Origin: Halorubrum sp. Atlit-26R
GTDB lineage: Archaea > Halobacteriota > Halobacteria > Halobacteriales > Haloferacaceae
Direction: 5' to 3'
Assembly (NCBI RefSeq): GCF_003666015.1
Contig: NZ_QPLT01000005.1
Location: 124,001-188,000 of the forward strand
DNA length: 64,000 bases
In this document: one piece after another, positions 51,489-60,182 of the stretch
Numbering within the stretch: the first letter of the stretch is position 1
Layout: each line of letters begins with the position of its first letter
The notes under the pieces: model-generated
Told to the model about the DNA's origin: nothing
The model's input: only the letters and a program-made list of their open reading frames with translations
Database searches by the model: none
Translations under genes and position numbers: made by a program

Positions 51489-53099
51489 TTACGCTAAGAA
51501 GACGTGCCGGGGACGGTCGGCGAGCACGTCGCGGCCCCACTGGACGGTCTCGGAGAACTCGTCGGAGCGGAAAAAGGCCATCGCGTCCTCCTTCGCGTTC
51601 CACTGGCTGGCGATGAACATGTCGTTCTCGTCTTCGGTGTTCACCATCAGGTCGGTCTCGACGTGGCCGTCCATCTCCCCCAGCAGGTCGCCGACGTCGT
51701 CGAAGGTCTCGACGAACTCCGACTGGTAGTCGGGCTTGACGGTGTAGAACATCCCCATCGTGCCGAAGCCGGACTCCTCGCCGGCGCGGGCGACGATGTC
51801 GGGCAGCTCCGAGAGGAACCCGGCCGCGGTCTCCGCGGCCGAGGCCGTGTCCCAGATGGAGACGACCGCGGCGCGGTCGGTGTGGCGCCCCTCGTACACC
51901 GCGGTCTTGACGTGGGTGCCGTAGTGGTCGAAGTTGCCGCGCAGGCCCTCGACCTCGTCGAACAGCTCGTCGACGTCGGCCTCGCTGTACAGCACCGTGG
52001 CGTACACGTCCTCGCCGTGGGGCTTCCCGGCGTAGATGTCGAGGTCCGCGAGCTCGCCGCGGATGTCCTCGCCGGAGGCTCCGTCGCCGGCCTCCTCCTC
52101 GCCGTGGGGATGGTCCCCCTCGCCGCCGGCCTCCTCGCCGTGCGGGTGATCGCCGTGCGCGGAGCCGCCGCCGGCGCCCGAGTGGTCGTGCCCCTCGCCG
52201 CGTCCGTGCGCGTCGTCGCCGTGGCCGCCGCCCTCGCCGTGATGGCTCCCCTCGTCGTCGCCGTGATGGCCGCCCTCACCGTGCGGGTGGCCGCCGCTGT
52301 CCTCCTCCGGAACGCGCCCGGTCGGAACCGTCTCGCCCGCGAGGAACGCGTCGAGGTCGGTCGGCGGGAACCGGCGGCCGACGTAGAAGTCGCCGAACTC
52401 GCCGTACCGCGAGGAGGCGGGGTCGAACCGCATCTCGTAGACGATGTCCTTGATGTCGGTCGGGTCCGCGCCGAACAGCGTGACGCCCCACTCGTGCTCG
52501 TCGAAGCCGACGGAGGAGGCGATCACCTGTTTGATCTTGCCGGCGTACTCCTTACCGACCTCGCCGTGGCCGGCCATCAGCTCGGCGCGCTCCTCGAACT
52601 CGAGGTCGTACCAGTTGTGCTCCTCGCCGCGGCGCTTGCTCATCGGGTAGAAGCTGACGTACTCCTCGTCCGGGATGTCGGGCTTCAGCTTCCCCTCGAT
52701 GTAGCGGCGAAGCCCCTCGTCGACGGCGTCGGCGCCCTCCTCGAAATAGTCGTCCGAGACGTACCCGGACACCTCGGTGACGGAGACGTAGGAGGTCTCC
52801 CGCTCGGTGAACTTCGCGAGCGCGGTGTCCTCGAAGCGGCGCTCGATCGCGGAGAGGTCGTCGAGCGACGGCCGGAAGTGGAGACAGAGGAAGTCCGCCT
52901 TGTGCCCGAGCACCGAGAACAGCGCGGACTCGCCGTCGTCGGCGTCGGCGACCAGTTCGCGGTGTTTCAGGAAGGCCTCGCCCTCCTCGATCGCTCGTCG
53001 TCGCTCTGACTCGGGCGCCTCGCGCCACGCGTCCCAGTCGATCGAGCGGAAGTCGTGCAGCGAGAACCACCCTTCGGCGGTCTGTGGAGCCTCGACCAT
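51489..53099 (-). CDS. pitA: PitA: HemQ/chlorite dismutase-like domain fused to a monooxygenase-like domain
   Basis: The 536-residue protein joins a HemQ-like heme domain (1-260; proximal His is probably H178 in MAGHGEVGKEYAGKI) to a C-terminal antibiotic-biosynthesis-monooxygenase ferredoxin-like domain (about 350-536). A linker (about 268-340) holds 15 histidines among Gly and Asp/Glu and could bind metal. This fusion, PitA, is specific to haloarchaea. HemQ makes protoheme from coproheme; whether PitA does so is an inference. The ATG at 53099 is set by homology. Confidence 0.92.
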   Translation of the reverse strand: MVEAPQTAEGWFSLHDFRSIDWDAWREAPESERRRAIEEGEAFLKHRELVADADDGESALFSVLGHKADFLCLHFRPSLDDLSAIERRFEDTALAKFTERETSYVSVTEVSGYVSDDYFEEGADAVDEGLRRYIEGKLKPDIPDEEYVSFYPMSKRRGEEHNWYDLEFEERAELMAGHGEVGKEYAGKIKQVIASSVGFDEHEWGVTLFGADPTDIKDIVYEMRFDPASSRYGEFGDFYVGRRFPPTDLDAFLAGETVPTGRVPEEDSGGHPHGEGGHHGDDEGSHHGEGGGHGDDAHGRGEGHDHSGAGGGSAHGDHPHGEEAGGEGDHPHGEEEAGDGASGEDIRGELADLDIYAGKPHGEDVYATVLYSEADVDELFDEVEGLRGNFDHYGTHVKTAVYEGRHTDRAAVVSIWDTASAAETAAGFLSELPDIVARAGEESGFGTMGMFYTVKPDYQSEFVETFDDVGDLLGEMDGHVETDLMVNTEDENDMFIASQWNAKEDAMAFFRSDEFSETVQWGRDVLADRPRHVFLA

Positions 53100-53142
53100 A
53101 CGTCGGGTTCGGGCCGCGCGACTTAGGGGTTTGCGGGTCGTC

Positions 53143-53202
53143 CCGCGTGCCGGAAACGGAACCACGGTCGCGGGGCCCCGCGTGCCGGAAACGGAACCAC
53201 GG
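53143..53202 (+). repeat. Direct repeat between pitA and the ABC exporter
   Basis: A 25-base sequence beginning CCGCGTGCCGGAAACGG occurs at 53143-53167 and again, identical, at 53178-53202, a 35-base offset. It lies 44 bases upstream of pitA and 58 bases before the exporter start, so it could be a paired binding site or a small duplication. Confidence 0.6.
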
Positions 53203-53225
53203 CCGGGACGCCGGCGGCGCCCGCA

Positions 53226-53275
53226 TAGCATTTTATGTCAGACTGACGTTTCGGGTCGTATGCCCGCTGAAACGT
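53226..53275 (+). promoter_or_regulatory. Promoter and operators of the ABC-2 exporter operon
   Basis: The TATA-like ATTTTATG (53229-53236, 24-31 bases before the ATG) is followed by GTCAG-A-CTGAC (53237-53247), a perfect inverted repeat. Another inverted repeat, ACGTTTC (53246-53252) with GAAACGT (53269-53275), spans the start codon. These are likely targets of the PadR-like regulator encoded 2 kb downstream. Confidence 0.5.
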
Positions 53276-54270
53276 ACCCCTCCGACGACCCGACCGCGTC
53301 GACCGACGACAGACCGGTCGCCGTTCGGACGACCGGCCTGACGAAACGCTACGGCGACGACGTGCTCGCGGTCGACGACCTCGATCTCACCGTGTACGAG
53401 GGCGAGATATTCGGCTTCCTCGGGCCGAACGGCGCGGGGAAGTCGACGACGATCGACGTGATCATGGACTACGTCCGCCCGTCCTCCGGGAGCGCGACCG
53501 TCCTCGGTCGCGACGCGCAGGCCGAGACGCGCGCGGTCCACGAGCGGGTCGGCATCCTCCCCGACGGGTACGGGCTCTACGAGCGGCTCACCGGGCGCAA
53601 GAACCTGGAGTACGCGGTGGCGTTGAAGGGCGCCGACGACGACGTCGACGACCTGCTCGACCGCGTCGGCCTCGAATCCGCCGCCGCCGACCGCGCCGTC
53701 GGCGGCTACTCGAAGGGGATGACCCAGCGGCTGGCGCTCGCGATCGCGCTCGTCGGCGACCCCGACGTGCTGATCCTCGACGAGCCCTCGTCGGGGCTCG
53801 ACCCGAACGGCGTCCGCCTCGTCCGCGAGATCGCTCGCGACCACGCCGACCGCGGGAAGACGGTGTTCTTCTCCAGCCACATCCTCAGTCAGGTCGAGGC
53901 CGTCTGCGACCGCGTCGCGATCCTCGACCGGGGGCGACTCGTCGCCGTCGACACGATCGACGGGCTCCGCGAGGCGCTCGACACCGGCTCGACGGTGACG
54001 CTCACGGTCGACGCCGTCCCGGACCGGCTGACGCTCGGGGAACTCTCGGGCGTCGACGACGTCGCGGTCGACGGCCGGACGATCCGGGTGCGCGTCGGCG
54101 AGGCCGCCGCGAAGGTCGACGTCATCGACCGGGCCCGCGACGACGGGGCCGCGATCCTCGACGTCGCGATCGCGGAGTCGTCGCTGGAGGACCTGTTCAG
54201 CGCGTACACCGGCGGGTCGCCGCCGGATCGAGACGCTCCGGTCACCCGCGGCCCGGAGGCGGATCGATGA
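53260..54270 (+). CDS. ABC-2 type exporter, ATP-binding protein
   Basis: The 336-residue ATPase has Walker A GPNGAGKST (55-63), signature YSKGMTQR, Walker B LILDEPSSGLDP and the H-loop SSHI. The C-terminal extension (about 240-320) is typical of multidrug or drug/lipid ABC-2 exporters. The ATG follows an inverted-repeat promoter. It overlaps the permease by four bases (ATGA). Substrate is unknown; drug or membrane-component efflux is likely. Confidence 0.93.
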   Translation: MPAETYPSDDPTASTDDRPVAVRTTGLTKRYGDDVLAVDDLDLTVYEGEIFGFLGPNGAGKSTTIDVIMDYVRPSSGSATVLGRDAQAETRAVHERVGILPDGYGLYERLTGRKNLEYAVALKGADDDVDDLLDRVGLESAAADRAVGGYSKGMTQRLALAIALVGDPDVLILDEPSSGLDPNGVRLVREIARDHADRGKTVFFSSHILSQVEAVCDRVAILDRGRLVAVDTIDGLREALDTGSTVTLTVDAVPDRLTLGELSGVDDVAVDGRTIRVRVGEAAAKVDVIDRARDDGAAILDVAIAESSLEDLFSAYTGGSPPDRDAPVTRGPEADR

Positions 54271-55106
54271 CCCGGCGCGTCCAGCTGACGATCGCACGCA
54301 AGGAGTTCGGCGACGCCCTCCGATCGCGGGTGGTCTGGGCGATCGTCGCGGTCATCGCCGCGGTGTCGTCGCTGTCTGCGGCGCTCCCGCTGCTCGTCCC
54401 CGAGGCGGACGTGGGCGCCGGTCCCGAGGCGGCTATCGGCGGCGCGTCGCAGTTCGCCGGGCTGCTCGTCCCGATCATGGCGCTGATCGCGGCGTACCTC
54501 TCGGTCGCCGGTGAGCGGGAGTCGGGGAGCCTGAAGGTGTTGCTCGGGCTTCCGCCCTCGCGCGGCGAGGTGATCGTCGGCAAGTTCCTCGGGCGGGGCG
54601 TCGCGGTCGCCGGCGGGATCGCCGCTGGCTTCGCGATCTCGGGCGCGGTCACGGCCGCCCTCTACGGCAGGCTCCCGGTCGCCGCGTTCCTCGCGACGAC
54701 GGCGCTGACGGTGCTGCTCGCGGTCTCGTTCCTCGGGATCGCGGTCGGGATCTCGGCGGTCACGGCGACGCGGGCCCGGGCGATGACGCTCGCTATCACG
54801 GCGTACCTCGGCCTGACGCTCCTCTGGGACCTCGCCCCGAACGGCGTCCACCTGCTGGTCACCGGCCGACTCCCCGGCGCCGGCGTGCCCGCGTGGTTCC
54901 TGCTCGTGCGCGGGCTCAGTCCGACCGGCGCGTACAACGCGCTCGTCCAGCGGACGCTGCTCGGCGACGCCGGCGTGGCGGCGGCGACCGGCGGCCCCGC
55001 GCCGGCGTTCCTCAGCCCCGTCGTGTTCCTCGCGGTCATGGTCGCGTGGGCCGCGGTTCCGCTCGCCGTCGGGTACCTCGGCTTCCGGCGCGCCGACCTG
55101 AGCTGA
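54267..55106 (+). CDS. ABC-2 type exporter, permease
   Basis: The 279-residue membrane protein has six hydrophobic segments and the ABC-2 pattern: KEFGDALRSRVVW at the N-terminus, ERESGSLKVLLGLPPSRGEVIVGKF in the coupling region. It forms the translocation pore with the upstream ATPase. It lies in the same operon, with the PadR-like regulator 105 bases downstream. Confidence 0.92.
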   Translation: MTRRVQLTIARKEFGDALRSRVVWAIVAVIAAVSSLSAALPLLVPEADVGAGPEAAIGGASQFAGLLVPIMALIAAYLSVAGERESGSLKVLLGLPPSRGEVIVGKFLGRGVAVAGGIAAGFAISGAVTAALYGRLPVAAFLATTALTVLLAVSFLGIAVGISAVTATRARAMTLAITAYLGLTLLWDLAPNGVHLLVTGRLPGAGVPAWFLLVRGLSPTGAYNALVQRTLLGDAGVAAATGGPAPAFLSPVVFLAVMVAWAAVPLAVGYLGFRRADLS

Positions 55107-55211
55107 TCCGGATCACCGTCGACATCGGCCGTCAAGCGCTCTCAGTCCGGTCGTTCGGCCGTGATCGCCGTGACCGAAACCCTTTCGACGCGACCCCGAA
55201 AAATCGGGACG

Positions 55212-55796
55212 ATGCGGAAAAGCGGCCCGCCGAAAGGACTGATCTCGTACCTCGTGTTGGAGCTGCTGGACGAGCGCCCGCGGTACGGGTACGAGCTGCT
55301 CGGCGAGATCACGTCGATTAGCGGCGGCCACTGGGAGCCCTCCTACGGCTCCGTCTACCCGATCCTCTACAAGTTCGAGGAGGAGGGCGTCGCCGAGCGC
55401 GTCGAGCGCGACGACGAGCCCGACCGCAAGTACTTCGCGCTCACCGACGCGGGCCGCGAGGAGCTCGCCGAGAAGCGCCGCGAGATCGGCGGCGAGGCGA
55501 GCGACTTCGGCGACGTCGTCCTCGGCTTCTATCACCTGTACGCCGCGCTCGCGACCGACGACCGCTTCGAGGTGGACGACGCGGACGCCGACTGGGGGTT
55601 CTCGGAGCGGTACAGCGCGTGGATCGTCGAACAGATGATCCGCCACCACGAGCGGGACTTCGGCGAGTTCGAGCGGATCGACGCCTCCCCGGAGGAGTTC
55701 TACGCGGAGGCGGACGGCTCTGACGCCGCCGACGCGGAGGAGTCGGAGGGAGCGTCCGGCGCCGAGGAGTCCTCGTCCGGCGCGGCCGACGACTGA
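55212..55796 (+). CDS. PadR-like transcriptional regulator
   Basis: The 194-residue protein begins with the PadR winged helix: GLISYLVLELLDERPRYGYELLGEITSISGGHWEPSYGSVYPILYKFEEEGVAERV. A coiled-coil dimerisation region and an acidic C-terminal tail follow. PadR proteins often repress neighbouring efflux pumps and release DNA on ligand binding; the palindromes at the exporter promoter fit this. Start at ATG 55212 by homology. Confidence 0.92.
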   Translation: MRKSGPPKGLISYLVLELLDERPRYGYELLGEITSISGGHWEPSYGSVYPILYKFEEEGVAERVERDDEPDRKYFALTDAGREELAEKRREIGGEASDFGDVVLGFYHLYAALATDDRFEVDDADADWGFSERYSAWIVEQMIRHHERDFGEFERIDASPEEFYAEADGSDAADAEESEGASGAEESSSGAADD

Positions 55797-55830
55797 CGCC
55801 GGAGGATCGGCCCGCGGCGGAACGAGCCTC

Positions 55831-56649
55831 TCACCGGTGGAGCAGCCGCCACAGGAGCCCGCCCGGGAGCCCCGCGCGCACGAGGCGGTCGTACAGCCGG
55901 TCGGGGAGGACGCTCGCGAGGCGCGGCAGCCACCGCGCCCGGCGGCTCACGCGGTAGCGCGTCCGCGGCCGGTCGGCGGTCGTCGCGGTCACCACGCGCT
56001 CGACGACCGTCTCGACGTCGGTGGCGGCCGGCGAGTACCCCTCGAACGCGCGGTAGGCGTCGGCGTAGGGGCTCTCGTCGCTCGCCCCCGCGCCGCCCGC
56101 GCCCCCGATCGCCGCAGCGGCCCGCTCGTTGAACCCGGTCCGGACGGGGCCGGGCTCGACGAGCGTCACGTCGACCCCGTGCGGCCCGACCTCGCGGCGC
56201 AGGGCGTCGACGTAGCCGTCGAGGCCCGCCTTCGCGGCGCTGTACGCGCCGTGGTACGGCAGCGCCACCGAGCCGACCATCGACCCGACGACGACGACCC
56301 GGCCGCCGCGCTCGCGCAGCGTCGGGAGCGCCGCGGCGACGGTCACGTGGACCGCGGTCAGGTTCGTCTCCAGCTGTCGCCGGAACGCCTCCGCGGAGGT
56401 GTCCTCGGCCGCCGCGATCTCGTAGCCCCCGATACAGGAGACGACCGCGTCGAGGGGGCGGTCCGCGAGCAGGTCGCGGACGGCCGCCTCGTCGCGGAGG
56501 TCGATCGCGGCGGTCTCGACCGCGTCGGACAGTCCCGCGAGCCCCGCCGCGTCGCGGTCTACCCCGAGGACGTCGTGACCGGCGGCCGCGAGCGAGCTCG
56601 CGACGCCCCCGCCGATCCCGCCGGCGGCTCCCGTCACGAGAACGTACAT
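55831..56649 (-). CDS. Short-chain dehydrogenase/reductase
   Basis: The 272-residue enzyme has the Rossmann motif TGAAGGIGGGVA (6-17), NLTAVHV, the catalytic Ser and YHGAYSAAKAG (Tyr-x-x-x-Lys), with a C-terminal segment (about 235-272) rich in Arg and Leu. Classical SDR, NAD(P)H dependent; substrate unknown. The ATG at 56649 begins the Rossmann strand directly. It is transcribed leftward. Confidence 0.93.
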   Translation of the reverse strand: MYVLVTGAAGGIGGGVASSLAAAGHDVLGVDRDAAGLAGLSDAVETAAIDLRDEAAVRDLLADRPLDAVVSCIGGYEIAAAEDTSAEAFRRQLETNLTAVHVTVAAALPTLRERGGRVVVVGSMVGSVALPYHGAYSAAKAGLDGYVDALRREVGPHGVDVTLVEPGPVRTGFNERAAAAIGGAGGAGASDESPYADAYRAFEGYSPAATDVETVVERVVTATTADRPRTRYRVSRRARWLPRLASVLPDRLYDRLVRAGLPGGLLWRLLHR

Positions 56650-56809
56650 GACGGGAATTCGCGCCGCGACCAGTAGACGGTGGCGGTTCGGGGCGTCGGC
56701 GGGCGCTGACCGGAGCCCCGGCCCGGATCGGCGTCCCGGTTCGGAGCGCGGCGCCGACCTCGCTCCGACGCCCGAAGGCATATATCCGCCACGGGCGATT
56801 GTCGGCGTA

Positions 56810-57031
56810 ATGTCCACCGACGAGCCGTCCGTCCCGATCGTGTGCGACGAGTGCGAGACGGAGACCCGCGTGCCGCTCGACGACCTCGCGGACGCGCTCG
56901 AGAAACACAACGCCCAGAAGCACGACGGCGAGTCCGTCGCCGAGGTCGACCCGGCGATCAAAGACCGCCTCGCCGACCTCGTCGCCGAGGATCTCGGGCT
57001 GTTCGACGAGGACGCGACCGAGCGGCCGTGA
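56810..57031 (+). CDS. Small zinc-finger-like protein
   Basis: The 73-residue protein has C-x2-C (CDEC, residues 12-15) and two His in EKHNAQKHDGE about 17 residues later, the spacing of a C2H2-like finger. The remainder is acidic and helical. It could bind nucleic acid or protein. A TATATCC box lies 24-30 bases upstream of the ATG. I do not recognise a family name. Confidence 0.7.
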   Translation: MSTDEPSVPIVCDECETETRVPLDDLADALEKHNAQKHDGESVAEVDPAIKDRLADLVAEDLGLFDEDATERP

Positions 57032-57223
57032 GACCGTACGCCGTCTGATTCGGGCGACCGGGTCGCCGCCGACAGACTCCCGCGTACGCGCCGCGCGATC
57101 GAGCGCCGGACACGGAGGGGAACACCAGCAACAATTGCGTCGTTCGATGACGAGCGCTGCTCCGAAATGTTTCTTAAAATCCGGTTTCAGTCCCGAGCGG
57201 CTCCGAATTTCGAATTCCTCGAC

Positions 57224-57254
57224 GTCACCGGAACGCGCTTCCGTTGCTGGTGAC
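57224..57254 (+). promoter_or_regulatory. Nested inverted repeat upstream of the ABC importer
   Basis: GTCACC (57224-57229) pairs with GGTGAC (57249-57254) and an inner CGGAA (57229-57233) with TTCCG (57239-57243). It lies 36-66 bases before the ATG at 57290 and may be a regulator site or leader hairpin. The rest of 57032-57289 shows a TTTCTTAAA box (57169-57177) but no gene. Confidence 0.4.
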
Positions 57255-57289
57255 GCGAGAGTGTTGCCCGCGGAGCCGCTTCCGTGCGT

Positions 57290-58315
57290 ATGTACGAACC
57301 AACGCGGACAGCGTCGCGGCGGTCGTTCCTCGCGGCCGCGGGCGGAACCGCGACGGTCGGCCTCGCCGGCTGTCTCGGCGGCGGTGGTGGCGGACTCGAC
57401 GAGCTGACGGTCGCGCACATGCCGATCTACCCAGACCTCCAGTGGTACGTGATGGAGGGCGAGGGGTACTTCTCGGAGATAGACGCCGAGGTCACCGGAC
57501 AGGAGTTCGGCAACGGCCCGGACATCGTTCAGGCGCTCGGCGGCGGTGACATCGACATTGCGATGTTCGGGATCGTCCCCGCGATGATCGCCATCGACCG
57601 CGGTATCTCCGCGCAGGTGACCGCCGCGAACATCCAGGAGCCGATGGGTATCATGGCCGAGGAGTCGTTCCACGAGACGTTCGAGGCCGAGGGCGCCGAC
57701 GCGTTCGCGACGTGGGAAGCAGAGCGGGGCGAACCGTTCACCTTCGGCACGTTCCCGCAGGGAAGCGTCCCCGACGTCCTCTTGCGCTATTGGCTCCGCG
57801 ACGTCGGCGTCGACCCCGCCGAGAACGACGCGGTGGAGATCATCGAGATCAGCGGCGCGAGTTCGGTCTGGCAGGCGATCGCCAACGACGAGATCGACGG
57901 CACCTCGATCATGGAGCCGGTGCCGACGATCGCGCAGGCCGAGGACTCGTCCGTGACGATGCTCCGCACCGCCGCCGAGGTCCTCCCCGGCCAGCCCGCC
58001 GCGGTCACGCTGATGAGCGACGCGGTGCGCGACTCGCCGCTCGCGGCGCAGTTCCTCGAAGGGCACGTCCGCGCGACCGAGTTCATCGGCGAGAACCCGG
58101 ACGCGACCGCCGCGCACGTCAACGAGGGGATCGGGATGCCGACCGACCGCGCGCGGGACGCGCTCGACTCGCCGCTGTCGAACTTCATCACCGACCCCGG
58201 CGAGATCGCGGACGCGACGCAGGTGTTCTCGGAGTTCGCGGCCGGGAACGGCCAGATCGACGAGCGGCTGTCGAACGACGCGATCTTCGATCTGGAGGTG
58301 TACGACTCCCTCTGA
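57290..58315 (+). CDS. ABC importer substrate-binding lipoprotein (NitT/TauT type)
   Basis: The 341-residue protein has a Tat signal (TASRRSFLAAAGGTATVGLAGC; lipobox Cys near 28), a Gly-rich spacer, then the NMT1/ThiY-SsuA-like fold: ELTVAHMPIYPDLQWYVMEGEGYFSEIDAEVTG, GGGDIDIAMFGIVPAMI and the late domain. Substrates of the type are nitrate, sulfonates, thiamine precursors or similar. The start at ATG 57290 gives the Tat motif; a GTG six bases earlier is less likely. It overlaps the permease by one base. Confidence 0.9.
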   Translation: MYEPTRTASRRSFLAAAGGTATVGLAGCLGGGGGGLDELTVAHMPIYPDLQWYVMEGEGYFSEIDAEVTGQEFGNGPDIVQALGGGDIDIAMFGIVPAMIAIDRGISAQVTAANIQEPMGIMAEESFHETFEAEGADAFATWEAERGEPFTFGTFPQGSVPDVLLRYWLRDVGVDPAENDAVEIIEISGASSVWQAIANDEIDGTSIMEPVPTIAQAEDSSVTMLRTAAEVLPGQPAAVTLMSDAVRDSPLAAQFLEGHVRATEFIGENPDATAAHVNEGIGMPTDRARDALDSPLSNFITDPGEIADATQVFSEFAAGNGQIDERLSNDAIFDLEVYDSL

Positions 58316-59118
58316 TGGCGACCGAAACCGCATCGCCCGTCGGGGAGGGCGACGCGTTCGCGGGCGTCGGGCTCGGCGACGGGCGCCGCCTGCTCCGCGG
58401 GGCCGTCGGGGTCGCGGCGTTCCTCCTCGTCTGGCACGCCGTCTCGCTCACGCAGGACCCGTTCGTCCTCCCCTCGCCGGTCGCGGTCGCGGGGGCGTTC
58501 GCGAGCGAACTCGCCTCGGGCGACATGACGGCGGCGCTGTTCCAGAGCGTCCAGCACTGGATTCCGGGCACGCTCGCCGGGACCGGCCTCGGCGTGGCCG
58601 CCGGCGTCGCGTTCGGGTGGAGCCGACTGCTCGACGACCTGACGGCGCCGCTCGTCCGGACGCTGCGCCCGGTGCCGCCGCTCGCGCTGATCGGCTTCGC
58701 GATCGCGTGGTTCGGGATCAACGACTGGGGCGCCGCCTTCATCATCGCGGTCGGCGCGTTCTGGATCAACTTCTACGCGGCGTACGGCGCGGTCGAGGGC
58801 GTGAGCGAGGACCTCCTCGACGTGGGGCGGACGCTGGGCGTCCGCGGCGACCTCGACGCGGTCCGCTCGATCGTGCTGCCGGCGTCGATGCCGGGGATCC
58901 TGACCGGGATCCGAACCGGACTGGGACGGTGTTGGATGCTCGTCGTCGCCTCGGAGATCTTCGGCGTCCCCGGGGTCGGCCGCGAGATTATCCGCGCCAG
59001 CAACAACCTCCGCGTCGACCGGGCGATCGCGTACATCCTCGTGTTGAGCCTGATGTACCTGCTCGTCGACGTGGCGTTCCGCGCGGTCGAACGGAGGGCG
59101 TTAGCGTGGCGGGCGTGA
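58315..59118 (+). CDS. ABC importer permease (NitT/TauT type)
   Basis: The 267-residue protein has six hydrophobic segments and the binding-protein-dependent transport motif in EGVSEDLLDVGRTLGVRGDLDAVRSIVLPASMPGILTGIRTGLGRCW (EAA loop plus next helix). It belongs to the SsuC/TauC type. It is coupled to both neighbours (TGATG at the start, GTGA at the end), so all three subunits are made together. Confidence 0.93.
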   Translation: MATETASPVGEGDAFAGVGLGDGRRLLRGAVGVAAFLLVWHAVSLTQDPFVLPSPVAVAGAFASELASGDMTAALFQSVQHWIPGTLAGTGLGVAAGVAFGWSRLLDDLTAPLVRTLRPVPPLALIGFAIAWFGINDWGAAFIIAVGAFWINFYAAYGAVEGVSEDLLDVGRTLGVRGDLDAVRSIVLPASMPGILTGIRTGLGRCWMLVVASEIFGVPGVGREIIRASNNLRVDRAIAYILVLSLMYLLVDVAFRAVERRALAWRA

Positions 59119-59900
59119 ACGGCGACTCCTCCCTCGCTCCCGCGGAGGCCAGCGTCGCCCTCGACGGGGTCGGCAAGACGTACCCCGGCGACGGGGACGG
59201 CGGCGCGGTGCGCGCGCTCGACGACGTCTCCTTCTCGGTCGCGGACGGCGAGTTCGTCTGCCTCGTCGGCCCGTCGGGCTGCGGGAAGACGACGCTGTTC
59301 CGGATCGCGGCCGGGCTCACCGAGGCGACCGACGGCCGCGTCCTGCTCGACGGCACCGAGGTCACCGGCCCGACGACGGACATGGGCGTGGTGTTCCAGG
59401 AGTACCACCTGTTCCCGTGGCTGACCGTCGCGGAGAACGTCGGGTTCGGCCTCGAACGGAGCGACCGCTCGCCCGCCGAGCAGGAGGCGCGCGTCGACGA
59501 GATGCTCGACCTCGTCGGGCTGACGGAGTTCCGCGACGCCTACCCGAAGTCGCTGTCGGGCGGGATGAAACAGCGCGTCGCGATCGCCCGGTCGCTCGCG
59601 GTCGACCCGAGCCTCCTGCTGCTGGACGAGCCGTTCGGCGCGGTCGACGCTCAGACCCGCGAGATGCTCCAGCGGGAGCTGCTCGACGTGTGGGCCTCGA
59701 CGGGGAAGACGGTCCTCTTCGTCACGCACGACGTCGCGGAGGCGGTGACGCTGGCGGACCGGATCGTCGTGATGGCCGCCGACCCGGGGCGCGTCCGCGA
59801 GATCGTCGACGTCGACGTCGAGCGCCCGCGCGAGCGCGGCAACGCCGCCTTCGCGGAGTACGTGGGTCGCGTCCGGGAGCTGATCGGGGCCGGGCCGTAG
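59115..59900 (+). CDS. ABC importer ATP-binding protein (NitT/TauT type)
   Basis: The 261-residue ATPase has Walker A GPSGCGKTT, Q-loop FQEYHLFPWLTV, signature LSGGMKQR and Walker B LLLLDEPFGAVD. It powers the upstream permease. I chose GTG 59115, which overlaps the permease stop in GTGA; GTG 59106, three codons earlier, is possible. Confidence 0.92.
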   Translation: MNGDSSLAPAEASVALDGVGKTYPGDGDGGAVRALDDVSFSVADGEFVCLVGPSGCGKTTLFRIAAGLTEATDGRVLLDGTEVTGPTTDMGVVFQEYHLFPWLTVAENVGFGLERSDRSPAEQEARVDEMLDLVGLTEFRDAYPKSLSGGMKQRVAIARSLAVDPSLLLLDEPFGAVDAQTREMLQRELLDVWASTGKTVLFVTHDVAEAVTLADRIVVMAADPGRVREIVDVDVERPRERGNAAFAEYVGRVRELIGAGP

Positions 59901-59934
59901 TCGATCGGGTTACGCTTCCCCGCAGTCGATCGGG

Positions 59935-60111
59935 CTACGGCTCCCCGCCGTCCCCGCTGTCCTCGACGCTCTCTGACAGCTCGTCGACGTGGGTGCGGAG
60001 CGTCGCCAGCGTCGCGTCCGCGTCGGCGTACCCCTCGTCGTAGTCGTCGAGCGCGGCCGCAGCCCTGTCGAGAAAGCGTTCCACCGCCGGGTCGGTCGAC
60101 TCGTCGGTCAT
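59935..60111 (-). CDS. Small acidic helical protein
   Basis: The 58-residue protein MTDESTDPAVERFLDRAAAALDDY... is mostly one helix with a charged, acidic tail. A longer frame starts 20 codons earlier (60171) at an ATG, but that segment is basic and unlike the rest. It is typical of small conserved haloarchaeal proteins (function unknown). Confidence 0.6.
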   Translation of the reverse strand: MTDESTDPAVERFLDRAAAALDDYDEGYADADATLATLRTHVDELSESVEDSGDGGEP

Positions 60112-60182
60112 GCGAAACCGTCCGCCCGCGAGCGGCTTATGTTTCTCGGCGACGCGGTCGAACGCCGGCAACGCGTGCCCGG

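Noticed and set aside
53143..53202. Attachment site or tRNA remnant at the 25-base direct repeat
   Set aside because: There is no integrase gene or tRNA next to it, and 35 bases is too short a distance to have held an inserted element.
55700..58333. An 877-codon antisense frame across the dehydrogenase and importer genes
   Set aside because: It crosses several well-supported genes and intergenic promoters and has no domain pattern.
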